Of a stretch of 64,000 bases of DNA, positions 33,449 through 41,596 are shown piece after piece. Origin of the DNA: Nodularia sp. NIES-3585. Its GTDB lineage: Bacteria; Cyanobacteriota; Cyanobacteriia; Cyanobacteriales; Nostocaceae. Under the pieces are notes generated by a model. That model was not told the DNA's origin, ran no database searches, and was given only the letters and a program-made list of their open reading frames with translations. Within the stretch, counting starts at the first letter, position 1. The number at the start of each line of letters is the position of its first letter. Position numbers and translations under genes: made by a program. The stretch is taken from positions 631,567 to 695,566 of the forward strand of contig NZ_BDUB01000001.1 of the NCBI RefSeq assembly GCF_002218065.1. The letters are read 5' to 3'.

Positions 33449-35920
33449 ATGACTAATGACAATCCAGATTGGGTAAGATTGCACAAAGCCTTGACAATAG
33501 AAGCAGATAAAGGCTTTACAGACTTGATGGGTAAACAATACCGCTTCAGTGAATTTCTCTGCTTGACCTTTGGGAAATTCCCCACAGCTTTGTCCCCATT
33601 AGAACGTGGCCGTTGGCAAGAACTAGCGGCAAAATTTGCTAACTATCCCGATCTGGAACAGTCAGAAAGACAGCATCTCATAGCTGAAACTCGTAGGTAT
33701 CTCTATTATCTACAGCAAGAACCAAAAGAAAGTAGCACAGAGAAAGAACAGATATACCAACGCCAAAAACTTCAACCGAAATCGCCAATTGTGGCGGAAG
33801 TAAGTCGGAGGTTAGCACCAAACATTGACCAAAAACTCAGCGATTTGCCAGAAATCGGCCCTCGTCAAGCTGATAAATTAGCGGCGCTGAATTTATATAC
33901 TGTGCGCGATTTGCTTTTCTACTATCCCCGTGACCATATTGACTATGCGCGTCAGGTAAATATCCGGGAATTGCAGGGGGGTGAAACAGTGACAATCATT
34001 GCGAATGTGAAGCGTTGTAACTGTTTTACTAGCCCTAAAAATAAGAAATTATCGATTTTAGAATTAGTCCTCAAAGATAATACAGGCGAAATTAAAATTA
34101 CCCGCTTTTCTGCGGGGGCGCGTTTTGCTAGTCGCGGTTGGCAAGAAGGTTTAAAACGTCGTTACCCAGTGGGTAGTATTTTGGCGGCTTGTGGGTTGGT
34201 GAAAGAAAGTAAATATGGTTTGACCCTGGATAACCCAGAACTTGAGGTGTTAGCACATCCCGGAGATACCATTGATTCTTTGACTATTGGTCGAGTAGTG
34301 CCGATTTATGCCCTAACTGAGGGCGTGATGGCAACTATGGTGAGACAGGCGATAACGGCGGCTTTACCAGCTACGGTTCACCTCAAAGATCCTTTGCCTG
34401 GAGGGTTACGGAAAAAGTATAATTTGATGGAATTGAAGGATGCGATCGCTAACATCCATTTTCCCGATGACAGCATGACTCTGCAAGCTGCTCGTCGTCG
34501 CCTAGTATTTGATGAATTCTTTTACCTGCAACTGGGCTTATTACAACGTCAGCACCAAGCCCGCCAAATTCAAACCAGTGCGATTCTTGCCCCCAAAGGT
34601 CAGCTAGTCGAAAAATTCTCCGAAATTCTGCCTTTTCAACTCACCGGCGCACAGCAACGAGTCCTCAACGACATTCTCTCAGACTTGGAAAAATCCACCC
34701 CGATGAATCGTCTGATCCAGGGCGATGTGGGTTCGGGTAAAACTGTGGTGGCTGTAATTGCTATCCTCGCCGCCATTCAATCTGGCTATCAAGCGGCGTT
34801 AATGGCTCCCACGGAAGTTTTAGCAGAACAGCATTACCGTAAGTTAGTGAGTTGGTTTAACCTGTTGCATTTACCCGTGGAATTACTCACAGGTTCTACC
34901 AAAGTTGCCAAACGGCGAGAAATTCACTCTCAGCTAGTCACAGGTGAATTACCTTTATTAGTGGGAACTCATGCTTTAATTCAAGACACTGTTAATTTTA
35001 ACCAATTGGGCTTAGTGGTAATTGATGAACAACATCGCTTTGGGGTAAAACAAAGGGCGTTGTTACAGCAAAAAGGCGACCAACCCCATGTATTAACTAT
35101 GACCGCGACCCCCATTCCGCGGACATTGGCATTAACAATACATGGCGATATGAATGTTAGCCAGATTGATGAATTACCACCAGGACGGCAAAAAATTCAA
35201 ACAACTCTATTAACAGGTAAACAACGCACCGAAGCTTACGACTTAATCCGCCGAGAAATTGCCCAAGGAAGGCAAGTTTATGTAGTTTTACCTCTAGTGG
35301 AAGAATCGGAAAAATTGGACTTGCGATCAGCCGTAGAAGAGCATCAGAAGTTACAAGAAAGTATTTTTCCTGACTTTCAGGTGGGATTATTGCATGGTCG
35401 GATGACTTCCGCAGATAAGGACGAAGCGATTACCAAATTCCGCGATAATCAAACGCAAATATTGGTTTCTACTACCGTTGTAGAAGTGGGTGTGGATGTC
35501 CCCAATGCAACTGTGATGCTGATTGAAAATGCCGAAAGATTTGGCTTGTCACAACTGCATCAATTGCGCGGGCGTGTTGGTCGTGGTGCGGCTCAATCTT
35601 ACTGTTTATTGATGAGTAGTTCTAAGAGTGCTGATGCTCAACAACGGCTGAAGGTATTGGAACAATCCCAGGATGGTTTTTTTATCTCGGAAATGGATAT
35701 GCGGTTTCGTGGACCAGGGGAAGTACTGGGGACTCGCCAATCGGGTGTAGCTGATTTTACTTTAGCCAGTTTGGTGGAAGATGAGGAAATTTTGCTGTTA
35801 GCCAGACAAGTTGCGGAAAAGGTGATCGAGATGGATGCAACTCTGGAACGTTGGTTGTTGATGAAAGCTGAGTTGAAATATCGCTATGAACGGTTAATGG
35901 GTGGGGCGATTTTGACTTAA
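33449..35920 (+). CDS. recG: ATP-dependent DNA helicase RecG
   Basis: 823 residues, about 130 longer than E. coli RecG because of an N-terminal extension seen in cyanobacteria. The wedge (OB) domain begins around LSDLPEIGPRQADKL and has FYYPRDHIDY. Helicase motifs: GDVGSGKT (Walker A), MAPTEVLAEQ, VVIDEQHRFG (DEQH), TMTATPIPRTLA, LLHGRMTSADKDEAI, VSTTVVEVGVDVPNA and QLHQLRGRVGRG. The C-terminus ends MGGAILT. It remodels stalled forks and branched DNA. A second decayed copy of its last 20 codons lies at 38408-38470. Confidence 0.97.
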   Translation: MTNDNPDWVRLHKALTIEADKGFTDLMGKQYRFSEFLCLTFGKFPTALSPLERGRWQELAAKFANYPDLEQSERQHLIAETRRYLYYLQQEPKESSTEKEQIYQRQKLQPKSPIVAEVSRRLAPNIDQKLSDLPEIGPRQADKLAALNLYTVRDLLFYYPRDHIDYARQVNIRELQGGETVTIIANVKRCNCFTSPKNKKLSILELVLKDNTGEIKITRFSAGARFASRGWQEGLKRRYPVGSILAACGLVKESKYGLTLDNPELEVLAHPGDTIDSLTIGRVVPIYALTEGVMATMVRQAITAALPATVHLKDPLPGGLRKKYNLMELKDAIANIHFPDDSMTLQAARRRLVFDEFFYLQLGLLQRQHQARQIQTSAILAPKGQLVEKFSEILPFQLTGAQQRVLNDILSDLEKSTPMNRLIQGDVGSGKTVVAVIAILAAIQSGYQAALMAPTEVLAEQHYRKLVSWFNLLHLPVELLTGSTKVAKRREIHSQLVTGELPLLVGTHALIQDTVNFNQLGLVVIDEQHRFGVKQRALLQQKGDQPHVLTMTATPIPRTLALTIHGDMNVSQIDELPPGRQKIQTTLLTGKQRTEAYDLIRREIAQGRQVYVVLPLVEESEKLDLRSAVEEHQKLQESIFPDFQVGLLHGRMTSADKDEAITKFRDNQTQILVSTTVVEVGVDVPNATVMLIENAERFGLSQLHQLRGRVGRGAAQSYCLLMSSSKSADAQQRLKVLEQSQDGFFISEMDMRFRGPGEVLGTRQSGVADFTLASLVEDEEILLLARQVAEKVIEMDATLERWLLMKAELKYRYERLMGGAILT

Positions 35921-36160
35921 TTCATACTCAGAAACAAAAATGTTAAACTTGTCATCAGTTTGTCAGTAAGTTTGCATAAATACATCTAAACTATGTAACA
36001 AATTGTTAAATTCCTCAGACCCTTGCATTTCGCTAAAGCAAAGGTGACAGTTTCGGTCTGATGCTTCGTTTCGCTATGGCTAACGCCAGTGTGCGGCTTG
36101 CAGAAATCAAAGTGCTGTAAAGCCCTGCTGGTATGGCTGCGCTTAGAGTAGTAGCGGGGT

Positions 36161-36233
36161 ATTTATAGCAACCGCCAAAGAGGTTAAGACATAAACGGAT
36201 AATCAAACTTAGACACCAAAAGGGTTTTAACCC
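36161..36233 (-). repeat. 73-bp dispersed repeat, copy A
   Basis: It begins ATTTATAGCAACCGCCAA and ends AAAAGGGTTTTAACCC. Its reverse complement occurs at 61329-61401 with only two mismatches. No inverted ends or ORF. Confidence 0.85.
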
Positions 36234-36270
36234 ACTCCCCACTCCCCACTCCCCACTCCCTACTCCCTAG
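36231..36270. repeat. CACTCCC heptamer tandem repeat
   Basis: Five units of CACTCCC/CTACTCC, the reverse complement of the GGGGAGT array at 51-97. Confidence 0.85.
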
Positions 36271-36378
36271 CTATAGCTTGTATAAACCCAGTCGCTTCCA
36301 AGCTTTGACAAATCAACAGTTTATTACCGTCTTAGAAATTGCTTTAACTCCAAATATACGATATATCAAGGTAGGAAA

Positions 36379-37986
36379 ATGCATTTATTTAATAAGCTGA
36401 AATTTACTCCTTCTCAGCTAGTAAGTGTGACAGTATTGCTGACATTACTATTGTTTATTCCTCAAGTTTGCCTCAACTGGCAAGCATATTATAACTTCAA
36501 TAGTATGAATAAACAGGAATTTAAACTACAAAAACTCAGTGATAAAATTACTTATTTTGATGAAGTATTAACCATGTCTGCTCGAATGAATGCAGCTACA
36601 GGTAATGTTATGTGGGAAAAACGATATCGCCAATTTGAACCAGAACTTGATCTGGCGATTCAAGAAGCTATTAAACTTGCTCCTGAAAGATATGAAGATG
36701 AGAATTCCCAAAAGATTAATCTTGCTAATCAGCAGTTAGTTGCAATGGAATATGAATCTTTTGATTTAGTTAATAAAAATCAAAATCAGGCAGCACAGCT
36801 ACTATTATCCAGCCGCAAATATGAAACTCAGAAGCAAATTTATGCCAATGGTGTTGCGGAAAGGAACCGTAATATCTCACTTGGTTTGCAAGAAAAAGTT
36901 GCGGCGTATCGCCAAAGAATGATTTGGGCTATTTTAGTTTCTACTATCAGTTTAATCATACTTATTCCAGCGTGGCTTTTAGTATTACGTTTATTGCAAG
37001 AATACTTAAAAGCTAAAAAAACTGCTCAAGCTGCCTTAGAAGAAACTAATTCTATGTTAGAAATGCAAGTTGCGGCTAGAACGGAAAAATTAAACCAAAA
37101 AAACATTCAATTACAACAAACACTGGAATTTTTACAGCAAACTCAAGTTCAACTGATTCAAACTGAAAAGATGTCTTCACTCGGTCAGTTAGTCGCTGGT
37201 GTTGCTCATGAAATTAATAATCCTGTTAATTTCATTTATGGTAACTTAATACACGTTAGGGAATACACTCAAAAATTATTAATTTTGATTAACGCATACC
37301 AGCAAGAATATTCTAATTGCAATCCCGAAATAAATATTTTAATTGAGGAGATGGATTTATATTTTATTATTGATGATTTGCCAAAAATATTAGATTCAAT
37401 GACCATTGGCGCTGAACGTATCCGTGAGCTTGTTTTAAGTTTACGTAATTTTTCGCGTCTTGATGAAGCAGAAATGAAACCTGTTAATATTCACGAAGGG
37501 ATTGATAGTACGCTGTTAATTTTGCAAGATCATCTCAAAGGTCAGAATAAACAGCAGGAAATTGTAGTTATTAAAAACTATGGGTATTTGCCTCTTGTTG
37601 AATGTTATGCAGGAGGATTAAATCAGGTATTTATGAATATTTTTATTAACGCTATTGATGCTTTACGCCAACAGGAAATTAATGCTTGTAAAGATATGAA
37701 ACAACACTCCAGTTCAATTATTATCCATACTCAATTAAAAAATGCAGAGAACGTAATGATTAGTATTAAAGATAATGGCACAGGAATAAGAGAAAAATTT
37801 AAAAATAAGTTGTTTGAACCGTTCTTTACTACTAAGCCTGTAGGTAAAGGTACTGGTTTAGGTTTATCTATTAGTTACCAAATTATTGTAGAGAAGCATA
37901 GGGGAAAAATCGAGTGTGTTTCTGAACCTGGAAAGGGAACAGAATTTTTGATTGAGATTCCTCTGAAGCATACAGCAAATATATAG
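36379..37986 (+). CDS. membrane sensor histidine kinase
   Basis: 535 residues. Two membrane helices (about 16-34 and 184-208) enclose a ~150-residue helical extracytoplasmic sensor with no recognised name. A coiled coil (about 215-255) leads to HisKA with VAGVAHEINNPVNF and HATPase motifs MNIFINAIDAL, KDNGTGIREKF and GKGTGLGLSISYQII. It autophosphorylates on the conserved His; the partner regulator is not adjacent. It is a paralogue of the GAF kinase at 28315-29757. It is flanked by recG and a duplicated recG tail, so the gene may have been inserted there. Confidence 0.9.
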   Translation: MHLFNKLKFTPSQLVSVTVLLTLLLFIPQVCLNWQAYYNFNSMNKQEFKLQKLSDKITYFDEVLTMSARMNAATGNVMWEKRYRQFEPELDLAIQEAIKLAPERYEDENSQKINLANQQLVAMEYESFDLVNKNQNQAAQLLLSSRKYETQKQIYANGVAERNRNISLGLQEKVAAYRQRMIWAILVSTISLIILIPAWLLVLRLLQEYLKAKKTAQAALEETNSMLEMQVAARTEKLNQKNIQLQQTLEFLQQTQVQLIQTEKMSSLGQLVAGVAHEINNPVNFIYGNLIHVREYTQKLLILINAYQQEYSNCNPEINILIEEMDLYFIIDDLPKILDSMTIGAERIRELVLSLRNFSRLDEAEMKPVNIHEGIDSTLLILQDHLKGQNKQQEIVVIKNYGYLPLVECYAGGLNQVFMNIFINAIDALRQQEINACKDMKQHSSSIIIHTQLKNAENVMISIKDNGTGIREKFKNKLFEPFFTTKPVGKGTGLGLSISYQIIVEKHRGKIECVSEPGKGTEFLIEIPLKHTANI

Positions 37987-38064
37987 CAGGCTAGAGTATA
38001 AAGCAAGAATTTTTGAGAGTTTTGCTAAAATATAAATACGTGTAACACAAGGGAAGATTCAGCT

Positions 38065-38340
38065 ATGACACTTGCTAATTCATCAATTCCTCAACAATTT
38101 ACACTTTATATTGAACCGGAAGGACGTTTAACTTTACCTAAAGAAATACAAGAAAAACTAAATTTAGAATCAGGCGATCGCTTAATTTTAACACTTCAAG
38201 ATAGTGGCAAGCTCCAATTAGTCAGCCTTAAACAACAAATTAAAAAAATCAGAGGTTTATTAAAAGATAAATCCCCAGAGAGAAACTTGGTAGATGAACT
38301 CATCCAGGAACGCCGCACACAGGAATATTTAAGTGAGTAA
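38065..38340 (+). CDS. AbrB/MazE-like antitoxin
   Basis: 91 residues. A swapped-hairpin AbrB domain at about 10-55: FTLYIEPEGRLTLPKEIQEK and LNLESGDRLILTLQDSG. The C-terminal acidic/basic tail would wrap a toxin. The stop codon overlaps, in the form GTGAGTAA, the start of a PIN-type toxin reading frame that ends after 16 residues. It is therefore probably an orphan antitoxin. Confidence 0.85.
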   Translation: MTLANSSIPQQFTLYIEPEGRLTLPKEIQEKLNLESGDRLILTLQDSGKLQLVSLKQQIKKIRGLLKDKSPERNLVDELIQERRTQEYLSE

Positions 38341-38383
38341 ATCAGTGTTAGATGCTTCTGCTTTTTTAGCTTATCTTAGATGA
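38333..38383 (+). pseudogene. truncated VapC/PIN toxin start
   Basis: GTG at 38333 gives SKSVLDASAFLAYLR after the start residue and then TGA. The VLDASAFLAYL segment, with the first metal-binding Asp, is the classic N-terminal strand and helix of PIN toxins. The remaining ~110 residues are absent. The overlap with the antitoxin stop is the normal vapBC arrangement. Confidence 0.75.
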
Positions 38384-38407
38384 TTTCAGGAGTTAAAATG
38401 TTGATTT

Positions 38408-38470
38408 TTGATGAAAACCGAGTTGAACTATCACTATCAACGGTTTATGGGTGGCGCTATTTTGACTTGA
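38408..38470 (+). pseudogene. decayed copy of the recG 3' end
   Basis: In frame it reads LMKTELNYHYQRFMGGAILT and stop, against LMKAELKYRYERLMGGAILT at the end of recG (35858-35920). About 75% of residues agree and no other part of recG is seen. It marks the right side of a ~2.5 kb segment holding the histidine kinase and antitoxin genes. Confidence 0.85.
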
Positions 38471-38487
38471 ATAAAACCTCACCCCAA

Positions 38488-38510
38488 CCCTCTCCTTAGT
38501 AAGGAGAGGG
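38488..38510. terminator. hairpin repeat at the parA-like gene 3' end
   Basis: CCCTCTCCTTAGTAAGGAGAGGG is a 23-base palindrome, 22 bases after the stop of the minus-strand ATPase gene. It is preceded by AACCTCACCCC, the same dispersed module as at 41518-41590. It probably ends transcription. Confidence 0.6.
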
Positions 38511-38532
38511 AGCAGTAATTTTGTTTTCCCGT

Positions 38533-39627
38533 TTACTCATGATCTACAAAATTCTCAATTATATGTAATGCTAGACGATCATATTCTTCTTCCATTCTTT
38601 GCATTAATTCTTTTTGATATGGTGACCAAGATGAAAAAATAGTTGGCCTTTGGCTGGATAAATATTTTAGTGGGACATTTAATTTTTGAATTTCTGAAGC
38701 CATTACATTCAAATCTTCTATTTTTACGATAGGTTCATTACTAAGGAATGTAGGTAAACATTGATAAGCAGATATAGATTCCAACTTCGGAATTAAATCT
38801 TTTTTAATTGTCTCTGTAATTCTGTCTAAATGAGCTTTATCTGCTCCAATTTCTTTTCTTTCGCCTGTGCTAGTATATTTTTTTGTGTCAAAACCGTTAA
38901 ATATCCATCCACCAAATTTTGGTTTACCTTTTAACGGAATAATCTTGTCGTATTTATTTGATATTTCATAACGTCGTTTACCTTGATTCCAGTCATCTAT
39001 AAAGGTGGGTAAAACTTCACCAATTAGACTAACGCAATATGCAGAAAAAGAGTCTGGTGTACAGGGTACTAAAAAATAATCTGAGCAGTATAAAGCTGAA
39101 CGGACAAGTGTATTGAATGATGGAGGTAAATCAATTAATACATAGTCATAATAACAATTACGTCTTTTTAGCTCTTCTACTAACAAAAATGGAATAAGAA
39201 ATCGATATAAACTAGTACCTTGTACTACATCTGTACCCACAGTAAGGATATCAGCAAAACTATTAAGCCAAAAATCTCCGGGAACTACATCTATCATGCT
39301 CTGATTAAAAATGGTTTTCTCCTGATCATTAAGTACAGACATTTGATATTTTGGATGAGTAAGAAAAACATCAGCATTCTGTGTAGGTTGGAGAGATGGT
39401 TGAGCAAAAGCTCTTATTGTCTTTCCGTATTGATGTGTTTCTGTTCTATTTAAATATGCAGAAAATTCCTCATAACCAATAGTTGCAATTGAAAGATTGC
39501 ACTGTGGGTCAAAATCAATCAATAGAATCTTTTTTCCTTGGGCGGCAAGTGATGCACTCAAATTGAAAATAGTGGTTGTTTTACCTACACCACCTTTGTT
39601 ATTGAATAAAGAAATAATTTTTGTCAT
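38533..39627 (-). CDS. ParA-family ATPase
   Basis: 364 residues. Deviant Walker A in FNNKGGVGKTTTIFNL, Walker B-like ILLIDFDPQCNLS and YVLIDLPPSFNTL place it in the ParA/MinD group. Large inserts relative to Soj (about 60-110 and 225-300) and a C-terminal helical tail are plasmid- or phage-like. No ParB gene or parS site is visible, so it may be an orphan acting on another cargo or a remnant of a replicon. It lies beside toxin and nuclease fragments, which suggests accessory DNA. Confidence 0.85.
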   Translation of the reverse strand: MTKIISLFNNKGGVGKTTTIFNLSASLAAQGKKILLIDFDPQCNLSIATIGYEEFSAYLNRTETHQYGKTIRAFAQPSLQPTQNADVFLTHPKYQMSVLNDQEKTIFNQSMIDVVPGDFWLNSFADILTVGTDVVQGTSLYRFLIPFLLVEELKRRNCYYDYVLIDLPPSFNTLVRSALYCSDYFLVPCTPDSFSAYCVSLIGEVLPTFIDDWNQGKRRYEISNKYDKIIPLKGKPKFGGWIFNGFDTKKYTSTGERKEIGADKAHLDRITETIKKDLIPKLESISAYQCLPTFLSNEPIVKIEDLNVMASEIQKLNVPLKYLSSQRPTIFSSWSPYQKELMQRMEEEYDRLALHIIENFVDHE

Positions 39628-39758
39628 AATTTTATGATTTTTGTAGGGGTAGATTTACAAAAGTTGGCACTAGGAGTAATCAAGCTCACTTCTTCTATCG
39701 TCACAATGTCTATTGTGGCATAGTTTTCCAGTATCGGATTTGTCTTTAAACCTACCTC

Positions 39759-40406
39759 TCATTCCCCTAGAACGGAACGCACCCACTGCCGAAAAGCTCG
39801 CCGCGCTGCACTAGCACCCTCTATCTCGCTCAACTTCAAAAATTGCAAAATACCCTCAAATACAGGCAAATCTCCAAATGTAGGGCTATTTGCTACCTGC
39901 ACATACTCACCTTCACGTAACAGAAAAATCTGCAATTGACTATCCGCATAACACCAAAGTTCAGGAACACCCAACGCCACATAAGCTGAAAGTTGAGTCT
40001 TTGAGGTTACGTCTATTTCAAGTGCTAAATCTGGAGGCGGATCAACTGATAAATTCAGTCGATTTTTACCGATCATTTGTGCCGCATTTTGAATATAAAA
40101 ACAATCATCTGGTTCTAACCCTGCGAACATTTCTTGACGCTTAAATGTGGTTGAACCATAAGGTTCCCAGTCTATTTCTAATTCATCAAGCAAAATTTTC
40201 ACAAATTCGCCAATTATTATCTTAGCTTTTTCATGTTCTGGCAACGGCATCCGAATTTCTAACACTCCCTGATAGTAAGCGACTCGCGCACCGCGATGTT
40301 CTCCTAATTCTTCTAAAATTGCTTCAAACTCTGTCCAACTAATCTCGCGTAATATCAAACATTGTCCTGGTTGAACATCAATTTGGCGCAGTTGTAGTGT
40401 AACCAC
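39759..40406 (-). CDS. Uma2-family (DUF820) PD-(D/E)XK protein
   Basis: 215 residues. A restriction-endonuclease-like fold family very abundant in cyanobacteria: ISWTEFEAILEEL, PEHEKAKIIIGEFVKILL, then Asp in PPPDLALEIDVTS with Glu-x-Asp and the strand GVPELWCYADSQLQIFLL. Function is unproven; a nuclease is inferred. Single gene with a short C-terminal tail containing GASAARRAFRQW. Confidence 0.88.
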   Translation of the reverse strand: MVTLQLRQIDVQPGQCLILREISWTEFEAILEELGEHRGARVAYYQGVLEIRMPLPEHEKAKIIIGEFVKILLDELEIDWEPYGSTTFKRQEMFAGLEPDDCFYIQNAAQMIGKNRLNLSVDPPPDLALEIDVTSKTQLSAYVALGVPELWCYADSQLQIFLLREGEYVQVANSPTFGDLPVFEGILQFLKLSEIEGASAARRAFRQWVRSVLGE

Positions 40407-40715
40407 CGTTGTTCCTCCGTATCATTTGCGGTTCAGGGTCTAGTGTCACTCCCTGAAATCTGCACTCTTAACTAAAACCCAATCCATAATTAATATTTTG
40501 ACGTTGAATCGATTTGTGAACAACAAGAATTTGAGCCTCTGAAATATAATTATGTAATATATGATACTGTTAACTAGCAATCATCAGCGATCGCTCACGT
40601 CACCATCAGCAAAATGAATGTGGCGATAGCGAAGCGCTGCTGCAAACAGATCGCTTGCGCTATTCTTCACGATTTGTTACAAAAGTATAAAGAACTTCTA
40701 GAGATCCAAAACTTC
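40407..40715. other. spacer before the DUF2993 gene
   Basis: 309 bp. It contains a HIP1-like site and a fragment of a GCGATAGCGAAGCGCT-type dispersed repeat (about 40621-40665). In-frame codons run from an ATG at 40614, but they are repeat-derived and not part of the family. Confidence 0.55.
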
Positions 40716-41510
40716 ATGTTCGGCGGACTTACTGGTTTAAAAGATTCTCAAAGCACAGATTGGGGAGAGCGAATGCTAAACACAGTCGCCAGCCAAACGA
40801 TTCGCCACTTGTTTACCCAAAGCAAGTCAGTAGAAGTCTTTGTGCGCTGCTATCCCTCCAGCAAACTGTTGCAAGGCAGCATTGATAGCTTCAAAATGAG
40901 CGGTACTGGCTTGGTGATTCGTAAAGATTTTTTGGTCGAGGAAATGTCCTTTGAAACCGATGCAGTTGCCATTGACTTCGGCGCGGTTCTGAGTGGTAAG
41001 CTCAACCTCAAACAGCCTACCCAAGCGATCGCTAACGTCATACTATCAGAAGCAGGCATTAACCAAGCCTTCAATGCCAAACTGGTGACACAGCACCTGG
41101 TTAACCTCACAGTACCCTCCTTGACGGCAATCTCTGGAGGTACACCAGTTTCCTTTACCGATATTCAAGTAGAACTCTTAGCAGAAAATCATCTGCGGAT
41201 TTTAGCTAAAGCAGATTTAAATAATGGCGAAATCATCCCATTGAGCATGGTGATGACTGTAGCCGTAGAAAGACGGCGACGGATTTCTTTTAAAAACCCC
41301 CAAATTGAGCTTGACTCAGTACCAGAAGCACAACGGGAAATCTCCCAAACATTGAGTATGGCACTGGCGGACATTTTAGATAATATGGTTGATTTAGATC
41401 GCTTTGACCTTGATGGTGTGAAAATGCGGCTGAATCGTTTAGAAACTGAAGGTAAAAATTTAATTTTCAGTGGATATGCGGAAATAGAGCGTATTCCTAG
41501 TAACCCTTAA
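40716..41510 (+). CDS. DUF2993 family protein
   Basis: 264 residues from ATG 40716 (MFGGLTGLKDSQSTDWGER). It matches LmeA/DUF2993-type proteins of cyanobacteria: VEVFVRCYPSSKLLQGSID, a repeated beta pattern, and DGVKMRLNRLETEGKNLIFS at the end. Members are thought to handle lipids; no signal peptide is seen. It converges on the UDP-glucose dehydrogenase gene across a large hairpin repeat. Confidence 0.85.
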   Translation: MFGGLTGLKDSQSTDWGERMLNTVASQTIRHLFTQSKSVEVFVRCYPSSKLLQGSIDSFKMSGTGLVIRKDFLVEEMSFETDAVAIDFGAVLSGKLNLKQPTQAIANVILSEAGINQAFNAKLVTQHLVNLTVPSLTAISGGTPVSFTDIQVELLAENHLRILAKADLNNGEIIPLSMVMTVAVERRRRISFKNPQIELDSVPEAQREISQTLSMALADILDNMVDLDRFDLDGVKMRLNRLETEGKNLIFSGYAEIERIPSNP

Positions 41511-41517
41511 AATACAG

Positions 41518-41590
41518 AACCTCACCCCGCCTTTGACTTGCGTCAAAGTCTCCCCTCTCCTTAGTAAGGAGAGGGGTTAGGGGTGAGGTT
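41518..41590. terminator. bidirectional hairpin repeat between convergent genes
   Basis: Outer arms AACCTCACCCC (41518-41528) and GGGGTGAGGTT (41580-41590), an inner CTTTGAC/GTCAAAG stem (41531-41548) and the palindrome CCCCTCTCCTTA/TAAGGAGAGGGG (41552-41576), then TTTTT. It is a dispersed module also at 38478-38510, and suits termination in both directions. Confidence 0.75.
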
Positions 41591-41596
41591 TTTAAT

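Larger units (their letters stand above)
35921..36378. other. repeat-rich spacer after recG
   Basis: 458 bp: palindromic repeat pieces (GCTTCGTTTCGCTATGGC, about 36062-36080), a 73-bp dispersed repeat (36161-36233) and CACTCCC heptamers (36231-36270). No gene. Confidence 0.65.
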
